Position numbers and translations under genes: made by a program. The notes under the pieces were generated by a model that was not told where the DNA came from, searched no databases, and worked only from the letters and a program-made list of their open reading frames with translations. From Alteromonas oceanisediminis (GTDB lineage Bacteria > Pseudomonadota > Gammaproteobacteria > Enterobacterales > Alteromonadaceae), in contig NZ_JAHCTA010000003.1 of NCBI RefSeq assembly GCF_018474025.1, forward strand, positions 391,875 through 455,874: a DNA stretch of 64,000 nt. Reading direction: 5' to 3'. This document shows, piece by piece, positions 9,769 through 19,669 of the stretch; the first letter of the stretch is position 1, and every line of letters starts with the position of its first letter.

Positions 9769-11292
9769 ATGAGCGCAGGCTTTGCTACCGTGTTCTCTCG
9801 CGCCTGTCTTGGCGTTGAAGCACCACTGGTCACCATTGAGGTGCATCTAGCCAATGGGATCCCCAGTTTTACCTTGGTCGGATTACCTGAAACTTCGGTT
9901 CGCGAAGCTCGCGAGCGAGTGCGCAGCGCAATCATTCAAACCGGTTTCGAGTTTCCGGCTAAACGCATTACGATTAACCTTGCTCCGGCAGATTTACCCA
10001 AAGCCGGTGGGCGTTTCGATTTGGCGATTGCTGTGGGTATTTTAGCCGCCAGTGGCCAGATTGATGAGCAACCTATTCGCGATTTACTCGGCGAGTACGA
10101 GTTTCTGGGTGAACTCTCTCTGCGTGGCGATATTCGCCAGACCAGTGCGGTATTGCCCTCCATCATCGCCGCCAACACGGTTGCTCGAAAGGTCATCATC
10201 CCCAGCTTGAACCGAGCCGATGCCGCCATATGCAAGGGTAGCACCTGCTTCTGTGCGAATGATCTGGCTGAGTGCATCGCGCACCTCAATCACACCAAGC
10301 CGTTACTACCGGAATCCTATCGCCCTGTCGAAACATCTAACGAGCATGCTGTCGATTTCGCCGATGTGGTTGGCCAGGCTCAGGCTAAACGGGCACTGAC
10401 CATAGCGGCAACCGGACAACACAATATCCTTCTGGTCGGGTCGCAGGGTACGGGCAAGAGTATGCTGGCTCAGCGCTTACCGAGCATACTGCCATCACTG
10501 TCTGAGCAGCAAGCCATTGAATGCGCAGCGATTGCCTCAATTGCCGACATTCATCAGAAGTTTCAATGTTGGCGCGAAAGACCGTTTCGCAGCCCCCACC
10601 ATGGGAGTTCACTGAATGCGCTGATCGGTGGCGGTGCAATTCCTAAACCGGGTGAAATATCGCTGGCTCACCATGGCATTTTATTTTTGGATGAACTCCC
10701 GGAATTCGGGCGTAAAAGCATTGATGCGCTGCGAGAGCCGATGCAAAATCATGACATTCACTTATCCCGAGCAGCGTGTAAGGTGCGTTACCCGGCGCAT
10801 TTTCAGCTGGTCGCGGCAATGAATCCGAGCCCAACCGGTGATATTCACGACGGACGTACAACGCCGGACAAAATACTGCAGTACATCAATAAAGTCTCTG
10901 GACCACTGCTTGATCGTATCGACTTGCAAGTTGATGTCTCTCGCCAACAACTCAGTGCCATGGCTGCGTCTGGCGAGCAAACCAGTGCCGTTATCCGTCA
11001 ACGTGTCGTCGCCGCCCAGCAAAAACAACAACAACGACAAGGTCGACTGAACAATGCACTGTCGGTAGCGCAACTCAATCAACATTGCCAGCTCAGCCGC
11101 GACGACCAAGCGTTTGTGCACAGCGCGCTGGACAAACTAGGCGCTTCTCATCGTCGATTGCACAAAGTGCTGAAAGTCGCTCGCAGCATCGCCGATCTCG
11201 ATGACAGTGCACATATAAAGAGAAAACACTTAGCCGAATCAATAAGCTACCGCGCGTTAGACAGTATCGTTAATCAACTTTCCAGTTGCTGA
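9769..11292 (+). CDS. comM: YifB/ComM family Mg chelatase-like AAA+ ATPase
   Basis: A 507-aa AAA+ protein of the YifB/ComM family. ComM in naturally competent bacteria is a hexameric helicase that promotes branch migration during integration of transformed DNA; YifB homologues are also widespread in species not known to be competent. The N-terminal Lon-like fold carries VGLPETSVREARERV. Walker A is GSQGTGKS at about 224-231 and Walker B is GILFLDELPEF, with the Mg-chelatase C-terminal region to the end. I chose ATG 9769 because the product then aligns with the family start; TTG at 9754 is an alternative. Its 3' end overlaps the convergent ilvY by 19 bp. Confidence 0.93.
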   Translation: MSAGFATVFSRACLGVEAPLVTIEVHLANGIPSFTLVGLPETSVREARERVRSAIIQTGFEFPAKRITINLAPADLPKAGGRFDLAIAVGILAASGQIDEQPIRDLLGEYEFLGELSLRGDIRQTSAVLPSIIAANTVARKVIIPSLNRADAAICKGSTCFCANDLAECIAHLNHTKPLLPESYRPVETSNEHAVDFADVVGQAQAKRALTIAATGQHNILLVGSQGTGKSMLAQRLPSILPSLSEQQAIECAAIASIADIHQKFQCWRERPFRSPHHGSSLNALIGGGAIPKPGEISLAHHGILFLDELPEFGRKSIDALREPMQNHDIHLSRAACKVRYPAHFQLVAAMNPSPTGDIHDGRTTPDKILQYINKVSGPLLDRIDLQVDVSRQQLSAMAASGEQTSAVIRQRVVAAQQKQQQRQGRLNNALSVAQLNQHCQLSRDDQAFVHSALDKLGASHRRLHKVLKVARSIADLDDSAHIKRKHLAESISYRALDSIVNQLSSC

Positions 11293-12137
11293 AAAAGCGC
11301 GTGTATAAGCGCATCGTTTCGACGACTGGAAAGACAGCATAAACCCAGTTCATAGGATTCGATGTTGTCTACCTCAATCACGTTAATGTGGTGTTGCAGG
11401 GTGGAATGCTCGACCACCACTTTCGGCACAAAACCCACACCGCAGCCCAGCGCAACCATACTGACAATAGCTTCATTTCCACCCACTGAGGCATAGATTG
11501 TCGGGCGAATACCCGCCTCAGCAAACCAATGATGCACTGTGCGCCGAGTGGGCCCGCTGTCGGGCATAACTACCTGAGTTTGCGACCACTGCACATCAGC
11601 AAGCGCTGACACTCGCATCGACTTTGGTGCAACCAGCACCAAAGGCACATACGCCAAATGAGCAAAGTGTAATGCAGCGGGGAAATCGGGCGAGTTAATG
11701 GCAATGGATACATCACACACACCATCGATGACTTTTTTAACAGCAATGCCCGGATCGCCCGTTTCCAGTTTGATGTCCACCAGGCTATGTTGCTGGCGAA
11801 ATTTATCAAGCAGCAGTGGCAGGTGACTTTGACTGGCTGTCACGGAGCAAAACAAGGTGAGCTTACCGCTTAACTGCTGCCCGTCAATATTCAGCTGGGA
11901 TTTCAGTCGTACCCAATCCTCAAGCACCGGCAGGGCAAACGCGAGTAACTTTTCACCCGCCTTGGTCAACGCCACCTGACGATTGTTGCGCCAAAAAAGC
12001 GTGGCGCCAACTTCACTTTCCAAGCGCGTGATTACGCGGCTTAAGGTCGATGGTGAAACAAACTTTGCTGAGGCAGTTTTACCAAAGTGCAGGCTATTGG
12101 CAAGGTGGCAAAACAGGCTGAGTTCCTTTAAATCCAT
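11274..12137 (-). CDS. ilvY: LysR-type activator IlvY
   Basis: A 287-aa LysR-family regulator. In enterobacteria IlvY binds the ilvY-ilvC intergenic operators and activates ilvC when acetolactate or acetohydroxybutyrate accumulates. The N-terminal winged helix-turn-helix (about 1-60, VSPSTLSRVITRLE) and the effector-binding domain with GGNEAIVSMVALGCGVGF match IlvY closely. The divergent ilvC neighbour is the strongest support. The 3' end overlaps the comM 3' end by 19 bp, so the two mRNAs are complementary there. Confidence 0.94.
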   Translation of the reverse strand: MDLKELSLFCHLANSLHFGKTASAKFVSPSTLSRVITRLESEVGATLFWRNNRQVALTKAGEKLLAFALPVLEDWVRLKSQLNIDGQQLSGKLTLFCSVTASQSHLPLLLDKFRQQHSLVDIKLETGDPGIAVKKVIDGVCDVSIAINSPDFPAALHFAHLAYVPLVLVAPKSMRVSALADVQWSQTQVVMPDSGPTRRTVHHWFAEAGIRPTIYASVGGNEAIVSMVALGCGVGFVPKVVVEHSTLQHHINVIEVDNIESYELGLCCLSSRRNDALIHALFQQLES

Positions 12138-12254
12138 GCTTTATTTCACTTTATGCAACACTGTGATGATTTTAATTCATTTTATTAAATAGTGCGAATC
12201 GCCTATCTTGAGCTCAGGCTAAAATCGCCTGAACAAATAGTGGACTTGGTAAAC
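12138..12254. promoter_or_regulatory. ilvY-ilvC divergent regulatory region
   Basis: This 117-bp gap between divergent ilvY and ilvC must contain both promoters and the IlvY operators. An AT-rich core (ATTTTAATTCATTTTATTAAAT) lies at about 12171-12190. An inverted repeat TCAGGC/GCCTGA (12214-12219 and 12227-12232) sits in the ilvC leader. The exact IlvY sites cannot be fixed by eye. Confidence 0.6.
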
Positions 12255-13736
12255 ATGGCAAATTACTTTAATTCTCTCGCGTTACGCGAACAACTCAAAC
12301 AACTTGGGCAATGTCGCTTTATGCAGCGCGAAGAATTTTCACACGGATGTGATTATTTAAAGGATCAACTGATTGTGATCGTTGGGTGTGGCGCCCAAGG
12401 CTTAAATCAGGGTCTAAACATGCGTGATTCGGGACTGAACGTGAGCTATGCGCTGCGTCAGTCAGCGATTGATGAGAAAAGAGAATCATTCAAACGCGCT
12501 AGCAGTAATGGTTTTACCGTAGGCACCTATCAGGAGCTCATTCCTAACGCGGACATTGTCTACAACCTTACGCCAGATAAACAACACGCGAGCGTTGTAG
12601 AAGCTGTGATGCCGCTGATGAAAAAAGGCGCTACGCTAAGCTATTCGCACGGTTTCAATATTGTCGAAGAAGGACAACGCATCCGTGATGACATTACCGT
12701 GGTGATGTGTGCACCGAAATGCCCCGGCACGGAAGTACGAGAAGAATACAAGCGCGGTTTTGGTGTGCCTACGCTAATCGCAGTTCACCCTGAAAACGAT
12801 CCTCAGGAAAAGGGCTGGGATATCGCCAAGGCGTTGGCAAGCGCGACTGGTGGAGATCGTGCTGGTGTACTGGCATCCTCTTTTGTTGCCGAGGTAAAGT
12901 CTGACTTAATGGGTGAACAGACTATCCTTTGTGGCATGCAACAGACCGCCGCCATTTTGTGCTACGAGAAAATGCTTGAGGATGGCGTCGAGCCGGCCTA
13001 TGCGGGCGCGTTGATTCAACACGGTCTTGAAGCCATCACTGAAGCGCTAAAAATTGGTGGTGTCACACACATGATGGATCGCTTGTCTAATCCGGCGAAA
13101 ATCAAAGCGTTTGATCTCTCAGAGCAATTGAAAGATGTGTTGCGCACGCTGTTTGAAAAGCATCAAGACGATATTATGAGTGGTACATTCTCTGAGACAA
13201 TGATGGCTGATTGGGCTCAGGGTGATAAGAATTTATTGCAGTGGCGCGAAGAGACCGGTCAAAGCGGGTTTGAGAATGCGCCTGCGTTTAGCGGTAAAAT
13301 TGACGACCAAACCTTCTTTGATCAGGGTATTTTGATGGTAGCAATGATTAAAGCCGGTGTTGAATTGGCCTTCGATGTCATGGTGGAGGCTGGGATTTTG
13401 CCTGAATCTGCCTATTATGAGTCACTCCATGAAACCCCATTGATTTCAAATACCATCGCCCGCAAACGTTTGTACGAAATGAATGTTGTCATTTCGGATA
13501 CGGCTGAATATGGAAACTACCTATTTGCTAACGCGGCCATCCCCCTATTGAAATCCACGTTGATGCCTGACATCACACCGGTTGAATTAGGCAGCGGGGT
13601 TGACCCGACCAAAAATGGCGTCGATAACCGGCGCTTGGTAGAAGTTAACCAAGCCATCCGCAGCCACGGTGTTGAAACCGTGGGAGCAGTGCTGCGAGAT
13701 TATATGCGCGATATGAAAGCGATTGTTGAAGCATAA
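12255..13736 (+). CDS. ilvC: Ketol-acid reductoisomerase (NADP+), class II
   Basis: Converts acetolactate and acetohydroxybutyrate to the dihydroxy acids by Mg-dependent isomerisation and NADPH reduction. The 493-aa length is the long class II form found in enterobacteria (491 aa). The Rossmann motif [18 protein letters not shown] is near residue 45, and the C-terminal half carries the duplicated knotted domain, e.g. [20 protein letters not shown]. The frame is open upstream to a GTG at 12192, but ATG 12255 (MANYFNSL) matches the family start. It is regulated by the divergent ilvY, and an intrinsic terminator follows at 13773. Confidence 0.97.
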   Translation: MANYFNSLALREQLKQLGQCRFMQREEFSHGCDYLKDQLIVIVGCGAQGLNQGLNMRDSGLNVSYALRQSAIDEKRESFKRASSNGFTVGTYQELIPNADIVYNLTPDKQHASVVEAVMPLMKKGATLSYSHGFNIVEEGQRIRDDITVVMCAPKCPGTEVREEYKRGFGVPTLIAVHPENDPQEKGWDIAKALASATGGDRAGVLASSFVAEVKSDLMGEQTILCGMQQTAAILCYEKMLEDGVEPAYAGALIQHGLEAITEALKIGGVTHMMDRLSNPAKIKAFDLSEQLKDVLRTLFEKHQDDIMSGTFSETMMADWAQGDKNLLQWREETGQSGFENAPAFSGKIDDQTFFDQGILMVAMIKAGVELAFDVMVEAGILPESAYYESLHETPLISNTIARKRLYEMNVVISDTAEYGNYLFANAAIPLLKSTLMPDITPVELGSGVDPTKNGVDNRRLVEVNQAIRSHGVETVGAVLRDYMRDMKAIVEA

Positions 13737-13772
13737 CAGTTCTGTCGTTAGGTGCTTTGTATAAGCCCTCTT

Positions 13773-13800
13773 GCCCGGCCTTCGTGGTCGGGCTTTTTTT
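13773..13800 (+). terminator. Intrinsic terminator of ilvC
   Basis: GCCCGGCC / GGTCGGGC form an 8-bp stem with one G-U pair and a 5-nt loop (TTCGT), followed by seven T residues. It lies 37 bp after the ilvC stop. Confidence 0.93.
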
Positions 13801-14127
13801 ATCCAAAAGTCGCTTTACAACAGCGCAGATAACAGTAAGCTTAAAAGTGAGTTAGCGATGAGAGTCGTGTCGCCTTTAACAGACACCAAGTTTTCCACGC
13901 ATTCAGATATAACTCAATGATTTAAAAGTGTATTTATTTATTTTGTCAGATTAGAAAAATCACACTGGATTAGTTGTCTCAATTTAGTGACAGGTGATAT
14001 CCCCGCACAGTTTACACCGTTGTTTTTAATTGGTTTTTTAGTTGGCAGATATATTGCTTGTGAGCCCTGAGTTTCAGTTAAGGAGCTTACACCCTGATGA
14101 AAAGACCTTGTTGAAAAGGAAATACGA
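13801..14127. other. AT-rich intergenic region upstream of the 110-aa unknown gene
   Basis: About 330 bp with no convincing gene. Two tiny frames occur: 20 codons at 13858-13920, and a five-codon frame MKRPC near 14097 preceded by AAGGAG, just ahead of the next gene. The region presumably holds the promoter and a long leader of that gene. No strong promoter could be assigned. Confidence 0.5.
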
Positions 14128-14460
14128 ATGAACCAAACGATGACGCGTTTTACGCAAATCGGTGATTGGGTTTTTGAAGTGAAAATGGTCCGCGCTTTGC
14201 GCGTTAGAAATTACGGCGAACCCTACTCTGCCGTTGCCAACCTCACGGCAAACGGCGACCAAATTTATATTGATACGCAAATGACACGTGAAGGCGAAGA
14301 GTTTAACCGTAAAGACTTCATGACCTTTTATAAGTTTTGTCAAATGCTTGAAATGAAAACCGTCAGTTACGACAAAATTAAAAATGGCGAGCGTTATCCA
14401 CGTACCGTCGATATTCTTGAAAATCAACGCCCCAAACCGAGTATACGCTTAGTAAAATAG
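14128..14460 (+). CDS. Conserved hypothetical protein, 110 aa
   Basis: I do not recognise the family. The product is a soluble-looking, charged 110-aa protein without signal peptide or membrane segment. The central part alternates short hydrophobic and polar residues as in a small beta-sheet fold (VFEVKMVRALRVRNYG, ANLTANGDQIYIDTQM), followed by a helix (KDFMTFYKFCQMLEM) and a basic, proline-rich tail. It is likely a real gene because a good ribosome-binding site (AAGGAAATACGA) precedes the ATG, and codon use looks like that of the neighbours. It stands alone between the ilvC terminator and the convergent MFS gene, 35 bp from the latter's stop. Confidence 0.75.
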   Translation: MNQTMTRFTQIGDWVFEVKMVRALRVRNYGEPYSAVANLTANGDQIYIDTQMTREGEEFNRKDFMTFYKFCQMLEMKTVSYDKIKNGERYPRTVDILENQRPKPSIRLVK

Positions 14461-14495
14461 CGACACTGCCCGATGAGCACCACGGATGGTGTACT

Positions 14496-15710
14496 TCAAT
14501 TCATCCGAGTCGAAGTCGCCCAGCGCGCTGCTACTGTCGCCAGACTGCAAAACACCGCGAAGCCAATCGCAATGGGATACACATTATCGATAAGATAAGC
14601 ATCGATGATTAACGCGACTGGCACCGATAATAAGCTCGAAATACTGCCGATAATCGCCGCCCCAAGCCCGGCCATCGCACCAAGTGGCTGCATTGCCATC
14701 GCATTTAAGTTGCCAAACAGCACGCCAATGAAGAAAAACCCGACGAATAGCGTACCAACAAACACGCTCAGCGGTGGAACTCCAGCGTAGGCGAACACAA
14801 CGGCAAGTAATGCGAGACTAAAAACGATGCTACACAGCAATGCCGAGTGACACAGTAAATGCATACCTAACCGCATCACCAATGCCCCATTGAAAAAAGA
14901 GGCCAACCCTATCGAGCCCGCCAGTAGGGCAAAAATCAGCGGAAACTGTTCGCCAGTTTGATAAATGGTTTGGAATATCGTTTGCGATGCACTTAAGTAA
15001 GCTAAGAATGCTCCGAAGATGCATCCCATCGCGATGCTGTAACCCATAACAGCTTTGTGAGTGAGGATATATCGCGTTGATTGATACAAGACTTTCCATG
15101 TGAATGGTTTGCGCTTTTCCTTTGGCAAGGTTTCAGGCTGACGGACGAAAAACCACACCCCGGCAATCAGCGCGACGACAAGAAACAGCGTGAAAATGTG
15201 TCGCCATGAAAACCATATCAACACACTCTGACCCACAAGGGGTGCCAGCATTGGCATTAAAATGAACACCACCATAATGAATGACATGACACGCGCCATA
15301 CTCTCACCGACAAATTGGTCGCGTATCACTGCCATGGCGGCAATACGTGGGCCTGAAACGCCAAAGGCTTGGATCAAGCGACCCAACAACATCACCTCCA
15401 TCGACTCAGATAGCATGCAAATAACCGTGCCGACAGCAAACACTAACAGCCCAACGAGAATGGTTTCCCGGCGGCCACGCGCATCAGCAAAAGGCCCAAA
15501 AAATAATTGACCAAACGCCATGCCGATAAAGAAAATAGACACAATCAGATGGATCTGTTGCTGCGAGTCACTGCCTAGATCAGCGCCAATTTGATTCATA
15601 GCCGGTAGCATCGCGTCAATACTCAATGCGACCAGCGATGTCATCAGCGCCATCAAACAGACAAACTCGAAAATTCCTAACGCAGGTTTTACTAGCGTCG
15701 ACTGCGACAT
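14496..15710 (-). CDS. Bcr/CflA-family MFS multidrug efflux transporter
   Basis: A 404-aa, 12-helix major facilitator that probably exports drugs or metabolites by proton antiport. It begins with the hydrophobic helix FEFVCLMALMTSLVALSIDA followed by the Bcr/CflA-typical MLPAMNQIGADLG. The MFS motif between helices 2 and 3 reads GPFADARGRRETILVG, and the drug-antiporter-like region GRLIQAFGVSGPRIAAMAVIRD follows. The start is ATG 15710 with AAAGA upstream. It is a single gene between two unrelated units. Substrate cannot be read from the sequence. Confidence 0.9.
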   Translation of the reverse strand: MSQSTLVKPALGIFEFVCLMALMTSLVALSIDAMLPAMNQIGADLGSDSQQQIHLIVSIFFIGMAFGQLFFGPFADARGRRETILVGLLVFAVGTVICMLSESMEVMLLGRLIQAFGVSGPRIAAMAVIRDQFVGESMARVMSFIMVVFILMPMLAPLVGQSVLIWFSWRHIFTLFLVVALIAGVWFFVRQPETLPKEKRKPFTWKVLYQSTRYILTHKAVMGYSIAMGCIFGAFLAYLSASQTIFQTIYQTGEQFPLIFALLAGSIGLASFFNGALVMRLGMHLLCHSALLCSIVFSLALLAVVFAYAGVPPLSVFVGTLFVGFFFIGVLFGNLNAMAMQPLGAMAGLGAAIIGSISSLLSVPVALIIDAYLIDNVYPIAIGFAVFCSLATVAARWATSTRMN

Positions 15711-15776
15711 GATATTCTTTAATTTGCGGAAAGTGGCGCAGAGAATAGCAGGACTCTGCGCGGAACAACAGTCAGG

Positions 15777-17726
15777 TTATTTCGTTAAGTGTGCTTTCAG
15801 AAACGTGTCCATTCGCTGAAAAAACGTATGTCGGTTTCGTTGAATAGAGAGGTAATGGTCACCATTAGGCAGTTCGATATATTCGACATTTTTATCCAAA
15901 TCCTCAAGCTCTTCGGCAAACATCCGGCTCTGCCTTACACTCACCACGCGGTCTTCTTCACCGTGCACCAGCAGCAATGGCATAGACACTTTTTCAGCCT
16001 GCTCATACGGTGAACGTTCACGCAGGTCGTCACTGTCATCACCGATTTGATTGCGTACGAATTTCTTATTCAGAAAACGACGCGATGTCGACAACAATTG
16101 ATTTAAACTGCTGACACCGGCAAAACTGACTCCGCAGGCAAACAAGTCTGGCGTTTTCACCGCCGCCATCAGGGTGGCATACCCGCCATAACTTGCCCCC
16201 ACAATACACATCTTCCCCGCTTCGGCCACACCCTGCTTAACCAGCCAATGCGCTGCATCCGTGAGGTCATCTTGCATTGCTAGCCCCCAGCTTTGCATCT
16301 GACTTTGTGCAAACTCATACCCATATCCGCTAGACCCCCTAAAATTGGGACGGAAAACCGCATAGCCTCGGTTAACGAAGAACGACGTCCAATAGTCGAA
16401 ACCATCATAGTCTCTCGCCCCCGGACCGCCATGCGGATGCAGTATGGTGGGAAAAGGGCCTTGGCCATTCGGCAAGGTTAAATAGCCTTCAATGTCGATA
16501 CCGTCACGCGCCTGATAGCTCACAAGCTTATGCTCGATGTTGCTGGTTTTCAGATCGGGATATTGTTCAAACAGCTTGCCTAAGGTCTGCTTCTCTCGAT
16601 TGCCGAGGTAGTATGTACCCGGTGTAAAATCGTTCTCTGTATAAAGAATATAGGCATTCTCCGTCTGGTTAAAACTGACGAAGTAGTTGTCAGTGTCCGG
16701 GAATAGCTTCTCAACGCTATTGTGCAGTGCTTCATAGCGCGGCTCCCAATACACTCGGCCGAGTTTCGAATGGCTATGACTGACACCAATCACGTCGCGC
16801 GTTACTGGCGAATACAATAGACGCCCGTTTACGTCGTAATCAGTGTCACTGAACATCTCAGTCTTGTTATCATCGCGCAGATCCCAGGTAAACAGTGCGA
16901 GCTTGTCATCTTTATAGGCGCGGTAATACAACAGGTTGGGATCAAGTCCAAATCCCACTGGCCGAATACCGGCATCTTCAAAGCTGTTATAGCGGAAAAG
17001 CTCATCCCAGTCTGCCTCTGGCGTGCGGCGAACCAGAATCGTTTTTTCACCGTCGCTATAGTCTGTCGCGATGCCAACACGCAGGTGATGTTGCTGATCG
17101 GTCAGCCAATCGCGCACTTCGCGCTTACCTTTCTCAACGCGTTTAGTGCGAGTGGAGTAAATATTCAGCTTGTACACACTGGGTAAAAATTGCCTATCAA
17201 GATCAATCGCTACCATAATATGCTCGGGGTCATCGGGGAGCCAATCAATCACGTTGTCCTGAAACTGCGAGATGTGGTGACCGGTGTTGACCGACGTTGT
17301 GCGCCGAGGCTTAATCAGTAATCTCGGCGTGGCTTCTAAGTCGTCATACTCCATGGCGAACAAACGCGTGGAGTAATATTTGGTTGTGCGATGACGTGAT
17401 TCATAGCGGGCACTGATAATCAACGTTTCATCGTTTGCCCAGCGGTACCAATTAATTTTGATCGATTCGTTGTCAGACTGAAGAAGATAAAAGCGTTCAC
17501 CGCTGTTCAAATCGACAGCAGATAACACACTCAATGGGTTTTCACCGTCAATATTTTGGATAAAAGCCACCCGTTCACCGCTCGGCGACAGCGACGGACG
17601 CTCAAACTGCGGTAACTGGCTAAAACTGCTGACTGGCAAGGGGTCGGCAATAGCTGGTAAACTTACCAATACGAGAACAATCAATCGAAAGAGTTGAACG
17701 CCGAAGCGCTGCGAGTGTCCATTCAT
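15777..17726 (-). CDS. Secreted S9-family prolyl oligopeptidase-like peptidase
   Basis: A 649-aa serine peptidase of the S9 (acylaminoacyl/dipeptidyl peptidase) type, exported by an N-terminal signal peptide (about 1-27, ending SLPAIADP). An N-terminal beta-propeller with WD40-like PD40 repeats (e.g. RPSLSPSGERVAFIQ) covers about 35-360. The alpha/beta-hydrolase domain follows: nucleophile Ser in GASYGGY near 513, Asp in HGEEDRV near 589, and His in NGDHYLS near 623. HPHGGPGARD forms the oxyanion-hole region. A clear AAGGA site precedes ATG 17726. It likely trims short peptides in the periplasm or outside the cell. It is monocistronic and divergent from tamA. Confidence 0.9.
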   Translation of the reverse strand: MNGHSQRFGVQLFRLIVLVLVSLPAIADPLPVSSFSQLPQFERPSLSPSGERVAFIQNIDGENPLSVLSAVDLNSGERFYLLQSDNESIKINWYRWANDETLIISARYESRHRTTKYYSTRLFAMEYDDLEATPRLLIKPRRTTSVNTGHHISQFQDNVIDWLPDDPEHIMVAIDLDRQFLPSVYKLNIYSTRTKRVEKGKREVRDWLTDQQHHLRVGIATDYSDGEKTILVRRTPEADWDELFRYNSFEDAGIRPVGFGLDPNLLYYRAYKDDKLALFTWDLRDDNKTEMFSDTDYDVNGRLLYSPVTRDVIGVSHSHSKLGRVYWEPRYEALHNSVEKLFPDTDNYFVSFNQTENAYILYTENDFTPGTYYLGNREKQTLGKLFEQYPDLKTSNIEHKLVSYQARDGIDIEGYLTLPNGQGPFPTILHPHGGPGARDYDGFDYWTSFFVNRGYAVFRPNFRGSSGYGYEFAQSQMQSWGLAMQDDLTDAAHWLVKQGVAEAGKMCIVGASYGGYATLMAAVKTPDLFACGVSFAGVSSLNQLLSTSRRFLNKKFVRNQIGDDSDDLRERSPYEQAEKVSMPLLLVHGEEDRVVSVRQSRMFAEELEDLDKNVEYIELPNGDHYLSIQRNRHTFFQRMDTFLKAHLTK

Positions 17727-17914
17727 AAAGCAGTCCTTTTAAACACGATTAGATGCAGCGGAACATTATATGCAAATGCATTTTGAACACAACCTTGGTC
17801 CCCATCGTAGCAAGTAGCAACAGGTGTTGAGCGAGAGTCCCGTGAATACCTGTATCAAACCACCCAGAGAGTACCATTTATCAAACACTTTGTTATGAAG
17901 AATGCCCGTTGAAC

Positions 17915-19669
17915 ATGCCGTTATCTATCCGACTCACTGCTTCCAGCATGACTGCGCGACTGTTGACCGGCTTGCTGGCCAGCGCGCTTTTCCTTGGCAT
18001 TCTGGCTGACGCTCAGGCTGCGCCTAATTTTAAAGTCACCGGTGTGAAGGATGCCGCAGTCATGAACAATATCAGACTGCACCTACAAAATGTGAACGTG
18101 GATACTTCTGTTACGCCAGACAGGCTTTGGAAGCAGCCGGTACAAGATGCAGTTCAGTCCGCGATTAAACCATTCGGGTATTACGAAGCCGAAATGACTG
18201 TCATCGACGATGACAGCGCAGTCAGTGTGAATATTTTTCTGGGTGAGCCACTGATTATTACAAACCTGACGCTAGAAGTGGTCGGCGAAGGTCGCACGGA
18301 CGAATGGTTTTCAAAGCGATTTAAAGCCTTCCCATTGCGCAAAGGCGATCGCTTGCTTCAACAAAAATACGACACCTTTAAATCCGAAATGATCGCGACG
18401 GCTATATCGCGTGGATATTTTGATTTCACATGGCAAGCGGCGCGACTGGATATCGTGAGAGAACAGCATGAAGCGAACGTGCTTTTGGTGGCGCGTTCCG
18501 GCCCTCGTTACAAATTTGGCAATATTATTGTCAAAGGTGACGAGCTCGCGACTGACATTGTAAACCGAGTGAACACACTAACTTACGGTGACTACTACCG
18601 AGCCGATGCAGTGAGTGAATTTAATCGCATACTCAGTCAAACCGGTTATTTCTCTCGTGCGATAGCACGCCCTGTGGTGAAAGAAGCTCAAGATAACATC
18701 GTGCCAATTGAAGTGACACTGACGCAAAAGCCTCGCGACTTATTTGACGTAGGCGTTGGTTTTTCCAGTGATATTGGGCCCAGACTCGATTTCAAATGGC
18801 AGCGCCCTTGGGTAAATAGCGAAGGTCACAGTATTATTACTGAGGCCTTTATCTCCGCACCGGAGCAAACACTGACCAGTAGTTATAAGGTGCCAATGGC
18901 CGATGTGAATGATGACTACGCGATATATCAGGTGGGTTATGAAAAAGTTGATGACAATGACACACGGAGTCAGAAATTCAGCGTATCGGCGCAGCGCTAT
19001 TTACGTCCAAAGGGGTCTGAATGGCAGCATAGCGTTTTCATCCGCTACTTAAATGAAACCTTTGCTCAAGCCTCTGAAGCGAAGCAAACCACCCAGTTAG
19101 TTCTGCCCGGTTATTCCATCAGCGGCTTGCGCTCCAGCGGTGGACTCGATCCAGAATCGGGGCGACGAATCATTGTAACGCTCGAAGGAGGCAGCCAGTC
19201 GTTAGCGTCCGACATTGACATTGTACGCGTAGTGGCAAAAGCAAAATGGATTGAGTCACTGGGCGATCATCGCTTCATCTTTCGTACCGACTTAGGGGCT
19301 ATTGATACCAACGATTTTTCGCGAGTGCCGTCCTCGCTGCGTTTCTTCGCCGGTGGCGACCAAAGCATTCGTGGTTTTGGCTACGAAACAATTTCACCAC
19401 TTGATGAAAACGACGAGCTTACCGGCGCCCAGTATTTAACGGTTGCCAGTGCAGAGTATGCATTTCCCATCGCCGAGAACTGGCGATTGGCGACCTTTGT
19501 TGATGCCGGAACGGCAACCAATGATTTTGACGAAGGCATCTCATGGGGAACAGGTATAGGCGCACATTACCTGTCGTTCATCGGCCCTGTTCGTTTCTAT
19601 CTTGCATATGGTCAAAATGATTTTGAAACTAACGTGAGATTACATGTTTCGTTGGGGCCTGCGTTATGA
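17915..19669 (+). CDS. tamA: TamA, outer-membrane Omp85-family assembly protein
   Basis: TamA is a BamA-like outer-membrane barrel that, with TamB, helps assembly of autotransporters and other outer-membrane components. The 584-aa product has a signal peptide (to about residue 36, ADAQAAP). Periplasmic POTRA domains follow to about 265, e.g. GPRYKFGNIIVKGDE. The 16-strand barrel includes the RFFAGGDQSIRGFGY block, the conserved Omp85 RGF motif, and ends SLGPAL. I chose ATG 17915; a TTG two codons upstream is an equally open start. The last four bases overlap the tamB ATG, so the pair is translationally coupled. Confidence 0.94.
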   Translation: MPLSIRLTASSMTARLLTGLLASALFLGILADAQAAPNFKVTGVKDAAVMNNIRLHLQNVNVDTSVTPDRLWKQPVQDAVQSAIKPFGYYEAEMTVIDDDSAVSVNIFLGEPLIITNLTLEVVGEGRTDEWFSKRFKAFPLRKGDRLLQQKYDTFKSEMIATAISRGYFDFTWQAARLDIVREQHEANVLLVARSGPRYKFGNIIVKGDELATDIVNRVNTLTYGDYYRADAVSEFNRILSQTGYFSRAIARPVVKEAQDNIVPIEVTLTQKPRDLFDVGVGFSSDIGPRLDFKWQRPWVNSEGHSIITEAFISAPEQTLTSSYKVPMADVNDDYAIYQVGYEKVDDNDTRSQKFSVSAQRYLRPKGSEWQHSVFIRYLNETFAQASEAKQTTQLVLPGYSISGLRSSGGLDPESGRRIIVTLEGGSQSLASDIDIVRVVAKAKWIESLGDHRFIFRTDLGAIDTNDFSRVPSSLRFFAGGDQSIRGFGYETISPLDENDELTGAQYLTVASAEYAFPIAENWRLATFVDAGTATNDFDEGISWGTGIGAHYLSFIGPVRFYLAYGQNDFETNVRLHVSLGPAL

